From the NCBI GenBank assembly GCA_020200935.1, contig JAIVHR010000256.1, positions 1 through 7,334 of the forward strand: DNA of 7,334 nucleotides, read 5' to 3'. The notes below the pieces were generated by a model, which was not told where the DNA came from, searched no databases, and worked only from the letters and a program-made list of their open reading frames with translations. Positions 1 to 6,936 of this stretch are shown here, piece after piece. Made by a program: the position numbers and the translations under genes. Source of the stretch: Sphingomonadales bacterium. Lineage in GTDB: Bacteria > Pseudomonadota > Alphaproteobacteria > Sphingomonadales > Sphingomonadaceae. The first letter of the stretch is position 1; every line of letters begins with the position of its first letter.

Positions 1-632
1 GGCGGATATGGGCGAGATCGCCCTCGCCTTCACCGCCGAACAGTCCGCCCTGCCCGGTCTCGCGCATCTCGGCGGCGCTGCCGGCGATCGACAGGATCGT
101 CTCGGCGGCGGCATGGACCGCCGGGCGGTTGGCTTCGACCCCGTCAAAGGCGCCGGCGCCGGCCAGGCTCTCGATCTGGCGGCGATTGAGCAGTTGCGGA
201 TCGACGCGGTTGGCGAAATCGTCGAGGCTGTCGAAACGGCCGCCCGCCTCGCGTTCAGCGACCAGCCCCTCCATCGCCTTGAGCCCGACACCTTTCAATG
301 CGGCGAGCGCATAGCGGACCGCGAAACCGCCCTCATGCGGTTCGACCGAGAAAAGTGGCGCGCTGGCGTTGATGCGCGGCGGCAGACACGGATAGCCAGC
401 ACGGCGCATATCCTCGACGAAGATCGCCAGCTTGTCGGTGTTGCCCATGTCGAAACACATCGAGGCGGCGTAGAATTCCTCCGGATAATGCGTCTTCAGC
501 CAGGCCGTCTGATAGGCGATCAGCGCATAGGCGGCGGCGTGGCTCTTGTTGAAGCCGTAGCCGGCGAATTTGGCGATCAAGTCGAACAGCTCGTTGGCCT
601 TGCCGGCGGTGATGCCGTTTTCCGCGCAGCCA

Positions 633-2666
633 TCAACGAAACGGGCGCGCTGCGAATCCATTTCGCTCTTGATCTTCTTGCCCATCGCGCGGCGCAGCAC
701 GTCGGCATCGCCGAGCGAATAGCCGGCCAGCACCTTGGCCGCCTCCATCACCTGCTCCTGATAGACGAAGATGCCGTAGGTCTCTTTCAGGATCGGCTCG
801 AGTTCGGGATGCGGATAGTCGATCGGTTCGGCGCCGTTCTTGCGCGCGCCGAAGCTCGGGATATTGTCCATCGGGCCGGGGCGATAGAGCGAGACGAGTG
901 CGATGATGTCCTCGAAGCAGGTCGGCTTGACCGCCGCCAGCGTCCTCCGCATGCCCTCCGATTCGAGCTGGAAGACGCCGACCGTGTTGCCGCTCTGGAG
1001 CAACTTGTAAACCTGCTCGTCCTCCCATCCGAGCGTGTCGAGATCGACCTCGATATTGCGCTGGGCGAGCAATTCCTTCGCGCGCTGCAGCACCGAGAGC
1101 GTCTTCAAACCGAGAAAATCGAACTTCACGAGGCCCGCCTTCTCGACATTCTTCATGTCGAACTGGGTGACCGGGATATCCGAGCGCGGATCGCGATAGA
1201 GCGGGACGAGCTTGTCGAGCCGGCGATCGCCCCTTGAATTCGCTGATGCCGTTCAAGGCGCGTTCGAGCGTCCAGGGATCGGTCGGATGGTTGGGCACCA
1301 TCTTGGTCAGCCGGTCGACCTGGCCGTAGGGCATCTGCAGCACGCGGCCGACATCGCGCAGCACGGCGCGCGCCTTCATCGTCCCGAAGGTGATGATCTG
1401 GGCGACCTGGTCGCGGCCGTATTTCTCCTGGACGTAGCGGATCACCTCGCCGCGCCGGGTTTCGCAGAAATCGATGTCGAAATCGGGCATCGAGACGCGC
1501 TCGGGATTGAGGAAGCGCTCGAACAGCAGGCCGAGCTTCAGCGGATCGAGATCGGTGACGGTGAGCGACCAGGAGACCACCGAGCCGGCGCCCGATCCGC
1601 GGCCCGGTCCGACCGGAATCCCCCGCGCCTTGGCCCATATGATGAAGTCGGCGACGATCAGGAAATAGCTCGAAAAGCCGACATCGATGATGATGTCGAG
1701 CTCATATTCGAGCCGATCGAGATAGTCCTGTCGCGCTTCCTCGGTGAGGTCGAGCGGTTCGAGCCGCTTTTCGAGCCCCGCCCGCGCATCGGCGCGCAGC
1801 TGCTCGCGCGCCGCGCCGGCTTCGGCGATCCGCGGCAGGATCGGATCGCGCTCGGGCGCCGCATAGGCGCAGCGCCGGGCGACGGTCAGTGTGTTGCAAA
1901 TCGCCTCCGGAAGGTCGGAAAAGCGCCTTTCCATCTCCTCGGCGGGCAGCAGCCACCCATCCTTCGGGCTGCGCCTCCGGTCGTCTCCTTCAATGTAATT
2001 CCCATCGGCAATACACAGCATCGCATCATGCGCGGCGTGAAATTCCGGCTTGCCGAAAAAGGCCGGATTGGTGGCGACGAGCGGCCAATCGCGGGCATAG
2101 GCGAGCTCGATCAACGCTTGCTCGGAGGCGAGCTCGGTCGGATCGGAGCGGCGGCTGATTTCGACATAGAGCCGGTCGGGAAACAGCGCGCCGAGCCGGT
2201 CGGCATAGCCATGCGCGGCATCGCGCTGCTCGGCCGCCAGCAGCCGTCCGAGCGCGCCCTCGCCGCCGCCGGTCAGCGCGATCAGCCCGTCGGTGCGGCC
2301 TACGAGCGCATCGAGCGAAACATGCGGCTTTTCCTCGAGCGGCCGGTCGAGATGCGCCTCACTGACCAGCGCCGAGAGGTTTTCGTAGCCCGCCTCGTTC
2401 TGGACGAGCAGCGGCAGCCAGTCGAGTTCGTCGCCCGCCCCCGGCCTGAGGACAGCCAGCGTCGCGCCGATGATCGGCTGGACGCCCTTTTCGAACGCCG
2501 CCGCGCAAAAGGGCATCGCCGCATAGAGCCCGTTACGGTCGGCGAGCGCGGCTGCCGGAAAACCGAGCCTGCGCGCATGCGCGGCGATCGCCTTGGGCTG
2601 GATCGCGCCTTCGAGCATCGTGTAGGCCGAAAAGATGCGCAGGGGGACATAGGGCGCGTGCGGCAT
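633..2666 (-). CDS. dnaE: Truncated DnaE reading frame as actually encoded (N-terminal half plus out-of-frame tail)
   Basis: Read literally, translation from 2666 runs to a stop at 633 and gives 677 residues. Only residues 1-478 resemble DnaE. The remaining ~199, starting with GRSPARQARP, are a non-homologous Arg/Ala-rich frame over the real downstream dnaE codons. Such a product would have the PHP domain and the first two catalytic aspartates. It would lack the third aspartate, the fingers, the clamp-binding region and the C-terminal domains, so it should not polymerise DNA. An automatic gene caller would probably report this frame and a second one over 1-1231. Both belong to one gene. Confidence 0.5.
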   Translation of the reverse strand: MPHAPYVPLRIFSAYTMLEGAIQPKAIAAHARRLGFPAAALADRNGLYAAMPFCAAAFEKGVQPIIGATLAVLRPGAGDELDWLPLLVQNEAGYENLSALVSEAHLDRPLEEKPHVSLDALVGRTDGLIALTGGGEGALGRLLAAEQRDAAHGYADRLGALFPDRLYVEISRRSDPTELASEQALIELAYARDWPLVATNPAFFGKPEFHAAHDAMLCIADGNYIEGDDRRRSPKDGWLLPAEEMERRFSDLPEAICNTLTVARRCAYAAPERDPILPRIAEAGAAREQLRADARAGLEKRLEPLDLTEEARQDYLDRLEYELDIIIDVGFSSYFLIVADFIIWAKARGIPVGPGRGSGAGSVVSWSLTVTDLDPLKLGLLFERFLNPERVSMPDFDIDFCETRRGEVIRYVQEKYGRDQVAQIITFGTMKARAVLRDVGRVLQMPYGQVDRLTKMVPNHPTDPWTLERALNGISEFKGRSPARQARPALSRSALGYPGHPVRHEECREGGPREVRFSRFEDALGAAAREGIARPAQYRGRSRHARMGGRAGLQVAPERQHGRRLPARIGGHAEDAGGGQADLLRGHHRTRLALSPRPDGQYPELRRAQERRRTDRLSASRTRADPERDLRHLRLSGAGDGGGQGAGRLFARRCRRAAPRDGQEDQERNGFAARPFR
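1222..1258. other. Deletion/frameshift junction in dnaE, flanked by palindromes
   Basis: The last in-frame DnaE codon before the break is AAG (1235-1233) and the first after it is GGC (1231-1229). One base (1232) is left between them, so the missing stretch is 3n-1 bases, about 100. The junction abuts a perfect 10-base palindrome GGCGATCGCC (1222-1231). It also forms one arm of a 7-base inverted repeat, CCTTGAA (1232-1238) with TTCAAGG (1252-1258). Foldback sequence at a break is compatible with a palindrome-associated deletion or a read or assembly artefact, and could also be chance. Confidence 0.7.
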
Positions 2667-2704
2667 GGAGCGAGCCTAGGCTCTCTCCGCCCGATTCGCA
2701 GCAA

Positions 2705-2719
2705 GAACATTTGGGGAAT
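2705..2719 (-). promoter_or_regulatory. Possible LexA-like box upstream of dnaE (weak)
   Basis: In the 88-base lolD-dnaE spacer the minus strand reads ATTC, seven bases, GTTC. The alphaproteobacterial LexA operator is a direct repeat GTTC-N7-GTTC, so seven of eight specific positions match. The same spot also holds a small inverted repeat ACATT/AATGT (2707-2711 and 2717-2721). A chance match of this quality is not rare, and replicative dnaE is not usually in the SOS regulon. Confidence 0.12.
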
Positions 2720-2726
2720 GTGGAGC

Positions 2727-2754
2727 AAATCCTCGCCCGGGACGGGGAGGATTT
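2727..2754 (-). terminator. Hairpin immediately after the lolD stop codon
   Basis: A perfect 8-base inverted repeat, AAATCCTC (2727-2734) and GAGGATTT (2747-2754), encloses a 12-base GC-rich loop and touches the lolD stop codon (2755-2757). On the gene strand only three T follow the stem, so it would be a weak intrinsic terminator or a 3'-end stabiliser. On the opposite strand the stem runs into five T. It could partly separate dnaE transcription from lolD, giving dnaE its own promoter in 2667-2726, but I see no convincing promoter there. Confidence 0.35.
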
Positions 2755-3429
2755 TTACTCCAGCCGTCCCTCATGCAGGCGGAACAGGCGGTCGGTCTTT
2801 TTCGCCATCCGCTCATTATGCGTGGCGATCAGCGCGGCGCTGCCCTCCTCGCGGACGAGCTTGAGGAATTCCGCCAGCACGATATCGGCGGTCGCCTCGT
2901 CGAGATTGCCGGTCGGCTCGTCGGCCAGCACGAGCGCCGGGCGATTGGCGAGCGCGCGGCCGACGGCGACGCGCTGCTGCTCGCCGCCCGACAATTGCGA
3001 AGGCTTGTGATCGAGCCGATGACCGAGGCCCAGCCGTTCGAGCAGCGAGGTCGCGCGTTCGCCGGCCTCGTCGGGTCCGGCGCCGCGGATCAGCTGAGGC
3101 ATGATGACATTCTCGCGCGCGGTGAAATCGGGCAGCAGATGGTGGAACTGGTAGACGAAGCCGAGATGATCGCGCCTGAGCCGGGTGCGCTCGTCGCTCT
3201 CGGCCTTGGCGACCTGCTCGCCGTCGATGACGATCTCGCCGCCAAAGCCGCCTTCGAGCAGCCCGACCGCCTGGAGCATCGTCGACTTGCCCGAACCCGA
3301 GGGGCCGAGCAGCGCGACGATCTCGCCCTCGCCGATCTCGATATCGATGCCGCGCAGCACCTCGATGACGACGCCGCCCTGTTCAAAGCTGCGAGTCAGC
3401 CCGCGAACGGCGAGGACGGACTCAGTCAT
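2755..3429 (-). CDS. lolD: Lipoprotein-releasing ABC transporter, ATP-binding subunit LolD
   Basis: LolD is the cytoplasmic ATPase that powers extraction of outer-membrane lipoproteins from the inner membrane and their hand-over to LolA. The 224-residue length is normal for LolD. The ABC motifs are intact: Walker [10 protein letters not shown] (42-50), Q-loop glutamine in [10 protein letters not shown] (Q94), signature LSGGEQQ (146-152), Walker B LVLADEP with catalytic E171, D-loop GNLDEAT, and switch histidine H204 in IATHNE. The FHHLLPDF stretch after the Q-loop is typical of LolD rather than other MacB-like ATPases. Its ATG overlaps the stop of the upstream permease gene as ATGA (3426-3429). 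No clear Shine-Dalgarno is visible, so translation is probably coupled to the permease. The next gene, dnaE, starts 88 bases further on, after a hairpin. Confidence 0.95.
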   Translation of the reverse strand: MTESVLAVRGLTRSFEQGGVVIEVLRGIDIEIGEGEIVALLGPSGSGKSTMLQAVGLLEGGFGGEIVIDGEQVAKAESDERTRLRRDHLGFVYQFHHLLPDFTARENVIMPQLIRGAGPDEAGERATSLLERLGLGHRLDHKPSQLSGGEQQRVAVGRALANRPALVLADEPTGNLDEATADIVLAEFLKLVREEGSAALIATHNERMAKKTDRLFRLHEGRLE

Positions 3430-4622
3430 CGCTCGAAGATGAAGGCCGATCCCATCGCCAGCCCGATGATCGCCAGCACCTCGATCGGGTCGGTGCGGGC
3501 GGGCAGTTCGGTGATGAACCGGATCGAAGGGTCCCAGAGATTCTGGCCGGTCACGAGCTGGATGAAATTGACGACATTCTGCCGGAATTCGAGCAGCACG
3601 AAACCGAGGATCAGCCCGGCGGCCGTGCCGAGCGCGCTGGTCGTCATGCCGATGGTGAGGAAGATCTTCATCATCGACCGCCGCGTCGCGCCCATCGTCC
3701 TGAGGATCGCGATGTCGCGCCTTTTCGCGCGCACCAGCATGATCAGCGAGGACAGGATGTTGAAGACCGCGACGAGGATGATCAGCGATAGCACCCAGAA
3801 CATCACCACCCGCTCGACCGCCAGCGCGTCGAACAATTGCGAGTTCATCTGCCGCCAGTCGGTGAGCACGCCGCGGCCGGCATAACGGCCGGCGATCGGC
3901 GCGAGGATTTCGCCGACGCGTTCGGGATCGGTGGTGTCGATCTCGATCATGCCGATCTCGTCATCCATCATCAACAGGGTCTGGGCGTCCTGCATCGGCA
4001 TCAGCACGAAGGATTTGTCGAAATCATAGACGCCAACCTCGAAAATCGCCGCGACGTCGTAGGAGACGATACGCGGGACGGTGCCGAAGGGCGTCGTTCT
4101 GCCCTGCGGCGATATCAGGCTGATCTGGCCGCCCGGCATCGCGCCGAGCGCCGTCGCCAGGCGCGATCCGATCGCCACCTTGTTGCTGCCCGGCGTCAGC
4201 GCGGACATATCACCGGCGATGACATTGGAGTTGATGGTCTCGTTGGCACGGATATCCTCGACGCGCATGCCGCGAGCGAGCACACCTTCAACACGGCCGT
4301 CATAGCTCGCCATCAGCGGTTGCTCGATCAGCGGCGTCGCCGAGGTCACGCCCTCGGTCTCGCGCACCTCCTCGAGGATCTGCTGCCAGCCCGCGAGACG
4401 CCCCGAATAACCCTGGATCACCGCGTGACCGTTGAGCCCGACGATCTTGTCGAACAGGTCGGCCCGAAAGCCGTTCATCACGCTCATCACGACGACCAGC
4501 GCCATCACCCCGAGCATGACCGCGACAAGGCTGATCGAGGCGACGACGAAGATGAAGCGCTCGCCCTTGCCCGGGAGCAGATAGCGCGCGGCGATCATGC
4601 GCTCGTGGCGCGAGAGGATCAT
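3426..4622 (-). CDS. lolC: Lipoprotein-releasing ABC transporter permease, LolC/LolE family, short C-terminus
   Basis: This is the membrane partner of LolD in the inner-membrane lipoprotein release complex. The 398-residue protein has the family layout. A first helix (about 23-49) ends in [15 protein letters not shown], followed by a large periplasmic domain (about 50-270) and a FtsX-type core with helices near 272-297, 320-346 and 379-395. Between helices 2 and 3 lies the coupling segment [18 protein letters not shown], which should contact LolD. The start is supported by a good GGAGGG six bases upstream and by the [15 protein letters not shown] opening. Oddly, the protein ends SAFIFER right after the last helix. 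Relatives I know continue for about 18-22 residues (LATLYPA...DPVQVLRYE), so the tail is missing. The family is clear, but LolC and LolE cannot be told apart here. Only one permease is present, so it may act as a homodimer. Confidence 0.92.
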   Translation of the reverse strand: MILSRHERMIAARYLLPGKGERFIFVVASISLVAVMLGVMALVVVMSVMNGFRADLFDKIVGLNGHAVIQGYSGRLAGWQQILEEVRETEGVTSATPLIEQPLMASYDGRVEGVLARGMRVEDIRANETINSNVIAGDMSALTPGSNKVAIGSRLATALGAMPGGQISLISPQGRTTPFGTVPRIVSYDVAAIFEVGVYDFDKSFVLMPMQDAQTLLMMDDEIGMIEIDTTDPERVGEILAPIAGRYAGRGVLTDWRQMNSQLFDALAVERVVMFWVLSLIILVAVFNILSSLIMLVRAKRRDIAILRTMGATRRSMMKIFLTIGMTTSALGTAAGLILGFVLLEFRQNVVNFIQLVTGQNLWDPSIRFITELPARTDPIEVLAIIGLAMGSAFIFER

Positions 4623-4628
4623 GATGGA

Positions 4629-4634
4629 CCCTCC
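4629..4634 (-). promoter_or_regulatory. Shine-Dalgarno of lolC
   Basis: GGAGGG on the minus strand, six bases before the ATG at 4622, fixes the start. It lies only about ten bases downstream of a strong palindromic hairpin (4644-4661), which might affect ribosome access or mRNA 5'-end stability. Confidence 0.7.
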
Positions 4635-4638
4635 GGCT

Positions 4639-4669
4639 CGTCACCCCAGCGAAGGCTGGGGTCTACCCC
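4639..4669 (+). repeat. REP-like palindromic repeat, family A, copy 1
   Basis: The core is CCCCAGC (4644-4650), loop GAAG, GCTGGGG (4655-4661), a perfect 7-base-pair hairpin, preceded by CGTCA and followed by TCTACCCC. It matches copy 2 (4697-4727, opposite orientation) at 28 of 31 positions. I recall similar CCCCAGCGAAGGCTGGGG elements as abundant intergenic repeats in sphingomonads. Confidence 0.8.
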
Positions 4670-4696
4670 GCCGGGACGATGAGCGTATGGCGGGCT

Positions 4697-4727
4697 GGGA
4701 TAGGCCCCAGCCTTCGCTGGGGCGACG
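4697..4727 (-). repeat. REP-like palindromic repeat, family A, copy 2 (inverted)
   Basis: CCCCAGC (4705-4711), loop CTTC and GCTGGGG (4716-4722) form the same hairpin in reverse orientation to copy 1. The copies lie 27 bases apart, a REP doublet filling the 118-base proS-lolC spacer. The spacer between them also carries GC-rich complementary ends (CCCCGCC and GGCGGGC). It sits just past the proS stop, so it may also act as a proS 3'-end structure. No T-run follows, so a classical terminator is unlikely. Confidence 0.8.
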
Positions 4728-4740
4728 AAATATTCGACCA

Positions 4741-6060
4741 TCACCTCAGTCTCTCCAGCGCGCTCTCTGGCGACAGCTCTTCTCGTTCGCCCGTCGCGCG
4801 GTTTTTGAGCTCGACGACGCCGTTCTTGAGGCCGCGCGGGCCGATCACGAGCTGCCAGGGCAGGCCAATCAGGTCCATCGTCGCGAATTTGGCGCCGCCG
4901 CGTTCGGCGCGATCGTCATAGAGCACTTCGATGCCGGCCTCGCCGAGCTTGCCGTAGAGATCGTCGGCCGCCGCCGTGCAGTCCTCGTCGTCGGCGCGCA
5001 TGTTGATCAGCCCGACCTTGTAAGGAGCGACGGGCTCGGGCCAGATAATGCCGTCATCGTCGTGACTCGCCTCGATGATCGCACCGACGAGCCGCGAGAC
5101 CCCGATGCCGTAACTGCCGCCGACCGGGGTGATCATTTCGCCGTCGGGGCCGGGCAGTTTGAAATCGAGCGCTTTTGAATATTTGTCGCCGAAAGCAAAA
5201 ATATGGCCAACTTCGATGCCGCGACCTTCGCGCTTTCTCATCTCCGGTACCGCTGACCAAGCTGTTTCATCATGCATTTCGTCAGTCGCGGCGTACATTG
5301 AATTGACCTGCAGGTAGAGCGCTTCGAGATCATCCTCGTTGCTGTATTGAAAGTCTGACTCGTTCCAATCGAGATTTTCAAAATCCGAGTCGTAAAAAAC
5401 GCGACTTTCTCCGCTTTTGGCCAAGACGATGAACTCATGACTCAAATTGCCGCCAATTGGACCCGTATCCGCGCGCATCGGTATCGCGCGAAGTCCCATT
5501 GTCTGAAAGGTTCGCAGATATGCTAGCAATTGGGTCAGATAGCTGCGCCTGAGCCCCGCCTCGTCGAGATCGAAGCTGTAGGCGTCCTTCATCAGGAATT
5601 CGCGGCCCCGCATGACGCCGAAACGCGGGCGGATCTCGTCGCGGAATTTCCATTGGATGTGATAGAGGATGCGCGGCAAGTCGCGATAGCTGTTGGTGCC
5701 CGATTTGAAGATCGCGGTCAGCATATCCTCGTTGGTCGGGCCGTAGAGCAGGTCCCGGCCCTGGCGATCCTCGATGCGCAGCATTTCAGGGCCATAGGCG
5801 TCATAGCGGCCGGTATCGCGCCAATAATCGGCCGACTGGATGGTCGGCATCAGCATCTCGACCGCGCCGGCCCGGTCCTGCTCCTCGCGGACGATCGCTT
5901 CGATCTTGCGCAACACCCGATGGCCGAGCGGCAGCCAGGCATAGATGCCCGAGCTGGTCTGCCGGACGAGCCCGGCGCGCAGCATCAGCTTGTGACTGAC
6001 GATCTCCGCATCGGCCGGCGGCTCCTTGGTGACGGGCAGGAAATAGCGGGAGAGGCGCAT
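4741..6060 (-). CDS. proS: Prolyl-tRNA synthetase (short alphaproteobacterial type)
   Basis: This class II synthetase attaches proline to tRNA-Pro in the cytoplasm. The 439 residues match the compact ProS of alphaproteobacteria, which lack the full INS editing domain found between motifs 2 and 3 in the ~570-residue enzyme. The N-terminus [10 protein letters not shown] fixes the start although the upstream AGGA is distant. Visible signatures are GPTNEDM (107-113), motif 2 [10 protein letters not shown] (139-148) with [29 protein letters not shown] (194-210), motif 3 GIGVSR (318-323), and a C-terminal anticodon-binding domain (about 345-439) with [12 protein letters not shown] and [11 protein letters not shown]. 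All core motifs look intact. The segment coding for residues ~175-300 has much lower GC and different codons from the rest (separate entry), suggesting intragenic recombination. A 118-base spacer with a REP doublet separates it from lolC, and a 151-base spacer separates it from the regulator gene upstream. Confidence 0.97.
   Translation of the reverse strand: MRLSRYFLPVTKEPPADAEIVSHKLMLRAGLVRQTSSGIYAWLPLGHRVLRKIEAIVREEQDRAGAVEMLMPTIQSADYWRDTGRYDAYGPEMLRIEDRQGRDLLYGPTNEDMLTAIFKSGTNSYRDLPRILYHIQWKFRDEIRPRFGVMRGREFLMKDAYSFDLDEAGLRRSYLTQLLAYLRTFQTMGLRAIPMRADTGPIGGNLSHEFIVLAKSGESRVFYDSDFENLDWNESDFQYSNEDDLEALYLQVNSMYAATDEMHDETAWSAVPEMRKREGRGIEVGHIFAFGDKYSKALDFKLPGPDGEMITPVGGSYGIGVSRLVGAIIEASHDDDGIIWPEPVAPYKVGLINMRADDEDCTAAADDLYGKLGEAGIEVLYDDRAERGGAKFATMDLIGLPWQLVIGPRGLKNGVVELKNRATGEREELSPESALERLR
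5160..5540 (-). other. Low-GC mosaic segment inside proS
   Basis: A hand count of rows 5161-5520 gives about 49% GC, with one 60-base row (5341-5400) at about 38%. Flanking rows of the same gene are near 67%. Codons that are rare elsewhere in the window cluster here: AGA, ATA, GTA, CTA, ACA, TCA, AGT, GGA, CCA and many TTT and AAA. The reading frame stays open and the protein remains a recognisable ProS. The segment lies between motifs 2 and 3, where other bacteria carry the INS editing domain. A recombinational replacement from a lower-GC donor is the simplest reading. Confidence 0.65.
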
Positions 6061-6099
6061 GGCTGGTGGGGGTCCTGAAACGGGCCGGAATTGCCCGCG

Positions 6100-6128
6100 T
6101 CTCTAGGGCCGCCGACGGCCTTCGGCAA
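6100..6128 (-). promoter_or_regulatory. Candidate sigma-70-type promoter for proS
   Basis: On the minus strand TTGCCG (6128-6123) and TAGAGA (6105-6100) are separated by exactly 17 bases, in the 151-base spacer before proS. The -35 matches four and the -10 three of six consensus positions, so this is a tentative call resting on spacing and location. Confidence 0.22.
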
Positions 6129-6146
6129 CCGTCATTGCTGTTGCCG
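6123..6146. other. Inverted repeat CGGCAAC/GTTGCCG in the regulator-proS spacer
   Basis: Seven perfect base pairs (6123-6129 with 6140-6146) flank a ten-base loop. No T-run follows on the gene strand, so it is not a classical terminator. One arm contains the candidate -35 of proS, so an operator role is possible. Unproven. Confidence 0.3.
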
Positions 6147-6176
6147 TGTCGCCACAGGCCGCGACTTGGCACCGGC

Positions 6177-6196
6177 ACTCGACCGTCAGCTCGAGT
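6177..6196. other. Inverted repeat ACTCGA-N8-TCGAGT just after the regulator gene
   Basis: A perfect 6-base dyad with an eight-base spacer, 16 bases past the stop codon of the Crp/Fnr gene. The shape fits a dimeric protein operator or a short 3'-end hairpin. It does not match the TGTGA half-sites of CRP. Little more can be said. Confidence 0.25.
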
Positions 6197-6211
6197 AAGA
6201 CAAATCAAACC

Positions 6212-6913
6212 TCAATCCTCGATCGCGGCGATGTCCCAGAGCGCCGCGGCATCGAGGATGCGGATCCGGCCATGATCGAGATCGATGACGCCCGAATCGG
6301 CCCAGGCCGAAAGCTGGCGGTTGATATTCTCGCGGCTGATCCCGACGAAACGGCCGAGCTCGGACTGGCTGATATCGATGCGCAGCTTCTGTTCGGCCGC
6401 CTCGGCGTCGGTCAGCCGCTGCAGATAGCGCGCGAGCCGCGGGCCGGCGGCATAGGCGCGGTCGCTCTCCACCGTCGCGTTCATCTGGCGGATCCGCCGC
6501 GCCATCTCCTGCAGCATGCCGATCGCGACGGCCGGATAGCGGGTCAGGAAGTCGGCGCAGATCGAGCGCGTCAGCCTGAGCACGCTGCCATCCTCGACCA
6601 TCGTCACCGTCGCCGTGCGCTCGCTGCCGTCGAGCATCGCGATCTCGCCGACAAAGGCGCCGGGTCCGACATAGTCGAGGACGATTTCGCGGCCGTTCGA
6701 GGTGACCATCGTCACCCGGGCATTGCCGGTGACGATGATCGTCGCGGTCTCGCCCTCCTCGCCCTGGCGCATCAGCACCTGATTCCTGGCTGCGAATTCG
6801 ACCTGGGTGCGTTCGAGCAGCTCGTCGAGCTGATCGGGCTCGCAGGCATGGAGCAGCGAATGTTTGGGCACCAGCGCCAGCAGATCCCGCGCCTTCATCT
6901 TCTCGATCGCCAT
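6212..6913 (-). CDS. Crp/Fnr-family transcriptional regulator
   Basis: A 233-residue cytoplasmic DNA-binding regulator. Residues ~15-125 form the cyclic-nucleotide-binding beta roll, with phosphate-cassette-like FVGEIAMLDGSERTATV (87-103, keeping Gly-Glu and Arg). Residues ~118-165 are the dimerisation helix. A winged helix-turn-helix follows, with recognition segment SELGRFVGISRENINRQL (184-201). R194, E195 and R199 align with the DNA-contacting R180, E181 and R185 of E. coli CRP. There is no N-terminal cysteine cluster, so it is not an oxygen-sensing FNR. The adenine-contacting Thr127 and Ser128 of CRP align with M144 and N145, so canonical cAMP recognition is doubtful. The start is supported by GGAGG six bases upstream. 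The gene stands between spacers on both sides (119 and 151 bases) and is probably its own transcription unit. The family is sure; ligand and targets are unknown. Confidence 0.92.
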   Translation of the reverse strand: MAIEKMKARDLLALVPKHSLLHACEPDQLDELLERTQVEFAARNQVLMRQGEEGETATIIVTGNARVTMVTSNGREIVLDYVGPGAFVGEIAMLDGSERTATVTMVEDGSVLRLTRSICADFLTRYPAVAIGMLQEMARRIRQMNATVESDRAYAAGPRLARYLQRLTDAEAAEQKLRIDISQSELGRFVGISRENINRQLSAWADSGVIDLDHGRIRILDAAALWDIAAIED

Positions 6914-6919
6914 GCGCCC

Positions 6920-6924
6920 CCTCC
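6920..6924 (-). promoter_or_regulatory. Shine-Dalgarno of the Crp/Fnr gene within a G-tract
   Basis: On the minus strand six G, one A and five G precede the ATG by three bases. GGAGG within it sits six bases from the start and selects the 6913 start. Short mononucleotide runs like these could slip and change spacing, but six bases is modest. Confidence 0.6.
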
Positions 6925-6936
6925 CCCCATGAGATT

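Larger units (their letters stand above)
1..2666 (-). pseudogene. dnaE: DNA polymerase III alpha subunit, disrupted by an internal frameshifting deletion; 3' end beyond window
   Basis: This is the replicative polymerase subunit that extends DNA chains at the fork. The start at 2666 gives MPHAPYVPLR, matching the usual N-terminus, although no strong ribosome binding site precedes it. Residues 1-478 (2666 to 1233) are a normal DnaE. They hold a PHP domain (about 5-200), the nucleotide-binding GPGRGSGAGS (353-362) and catalytic aspartates D397 and D399 in PDFDIDF. Homology then jumps, in another frame, to GDRRLDKLVPLYRDPRSD at 1231. It continues unbroken to base 1 through KFDFLGLKTL (third catalytic Asp at 1118-1120), LYRPGPMDNIPSFG, YGIFVYQEQVMEAA and YGFNKSHAAAYAL. 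About 34 residues that the family has between EFK and GDR, including the LEGLPR...HAAGVVI block, are absent. The family is about 1150 residues, so roughly 250 lie off the left edge. Adjacency to lolD and the sequence itself favour replicative DnaE1 over the error-prone DnaE2. Gene identity is very sure; whether the lesion is real is not. Confidence 0.9.

Noticed and set aside
633..1232. The ~199-codon out-of-frame tail as a genuine new C-terminal domain of a short DnaE
   Set aside because: The same bases encode perfectly conserved DnaE in the other frame up to the window edge, so the tail is a frameshift product, not a domain.
1229..1236. Split-intein or programmed frameshift explanation for the dnaE break
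   Set aside because: No intein sequence is inserted (sequence is missing rather than added), no slippery heptamer with a following structure is evident, and a programmed shift cannot restore the ~34 lost conserved residues.
8..1237. Long plus-strand open frame (409 codons) opposite dnaE
   Set aside because: It is the antisense shadow of dnaE codons in high-GC DNA. It resembles no family and has low-complexity Arg/Ala/Asp-rich content, while the minus strand gives textbook DnaE motifs.
1212..2864. Long plus-strand open frame (550 codons) spanning dnaE and the lolD end
   Set aside because: It crosses the dnaE-lolD boundary and a conserved gene pair on the other strand, and has no recognisable domain. 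Such long antisense frames are expected at this GC content.
2773..3885. Plus-strand open frame opposite lolD and lolC
   Set aside because: Antisense shadow across two overlapping, clearly functional genes; no motif and no plausible ribosome binding site.
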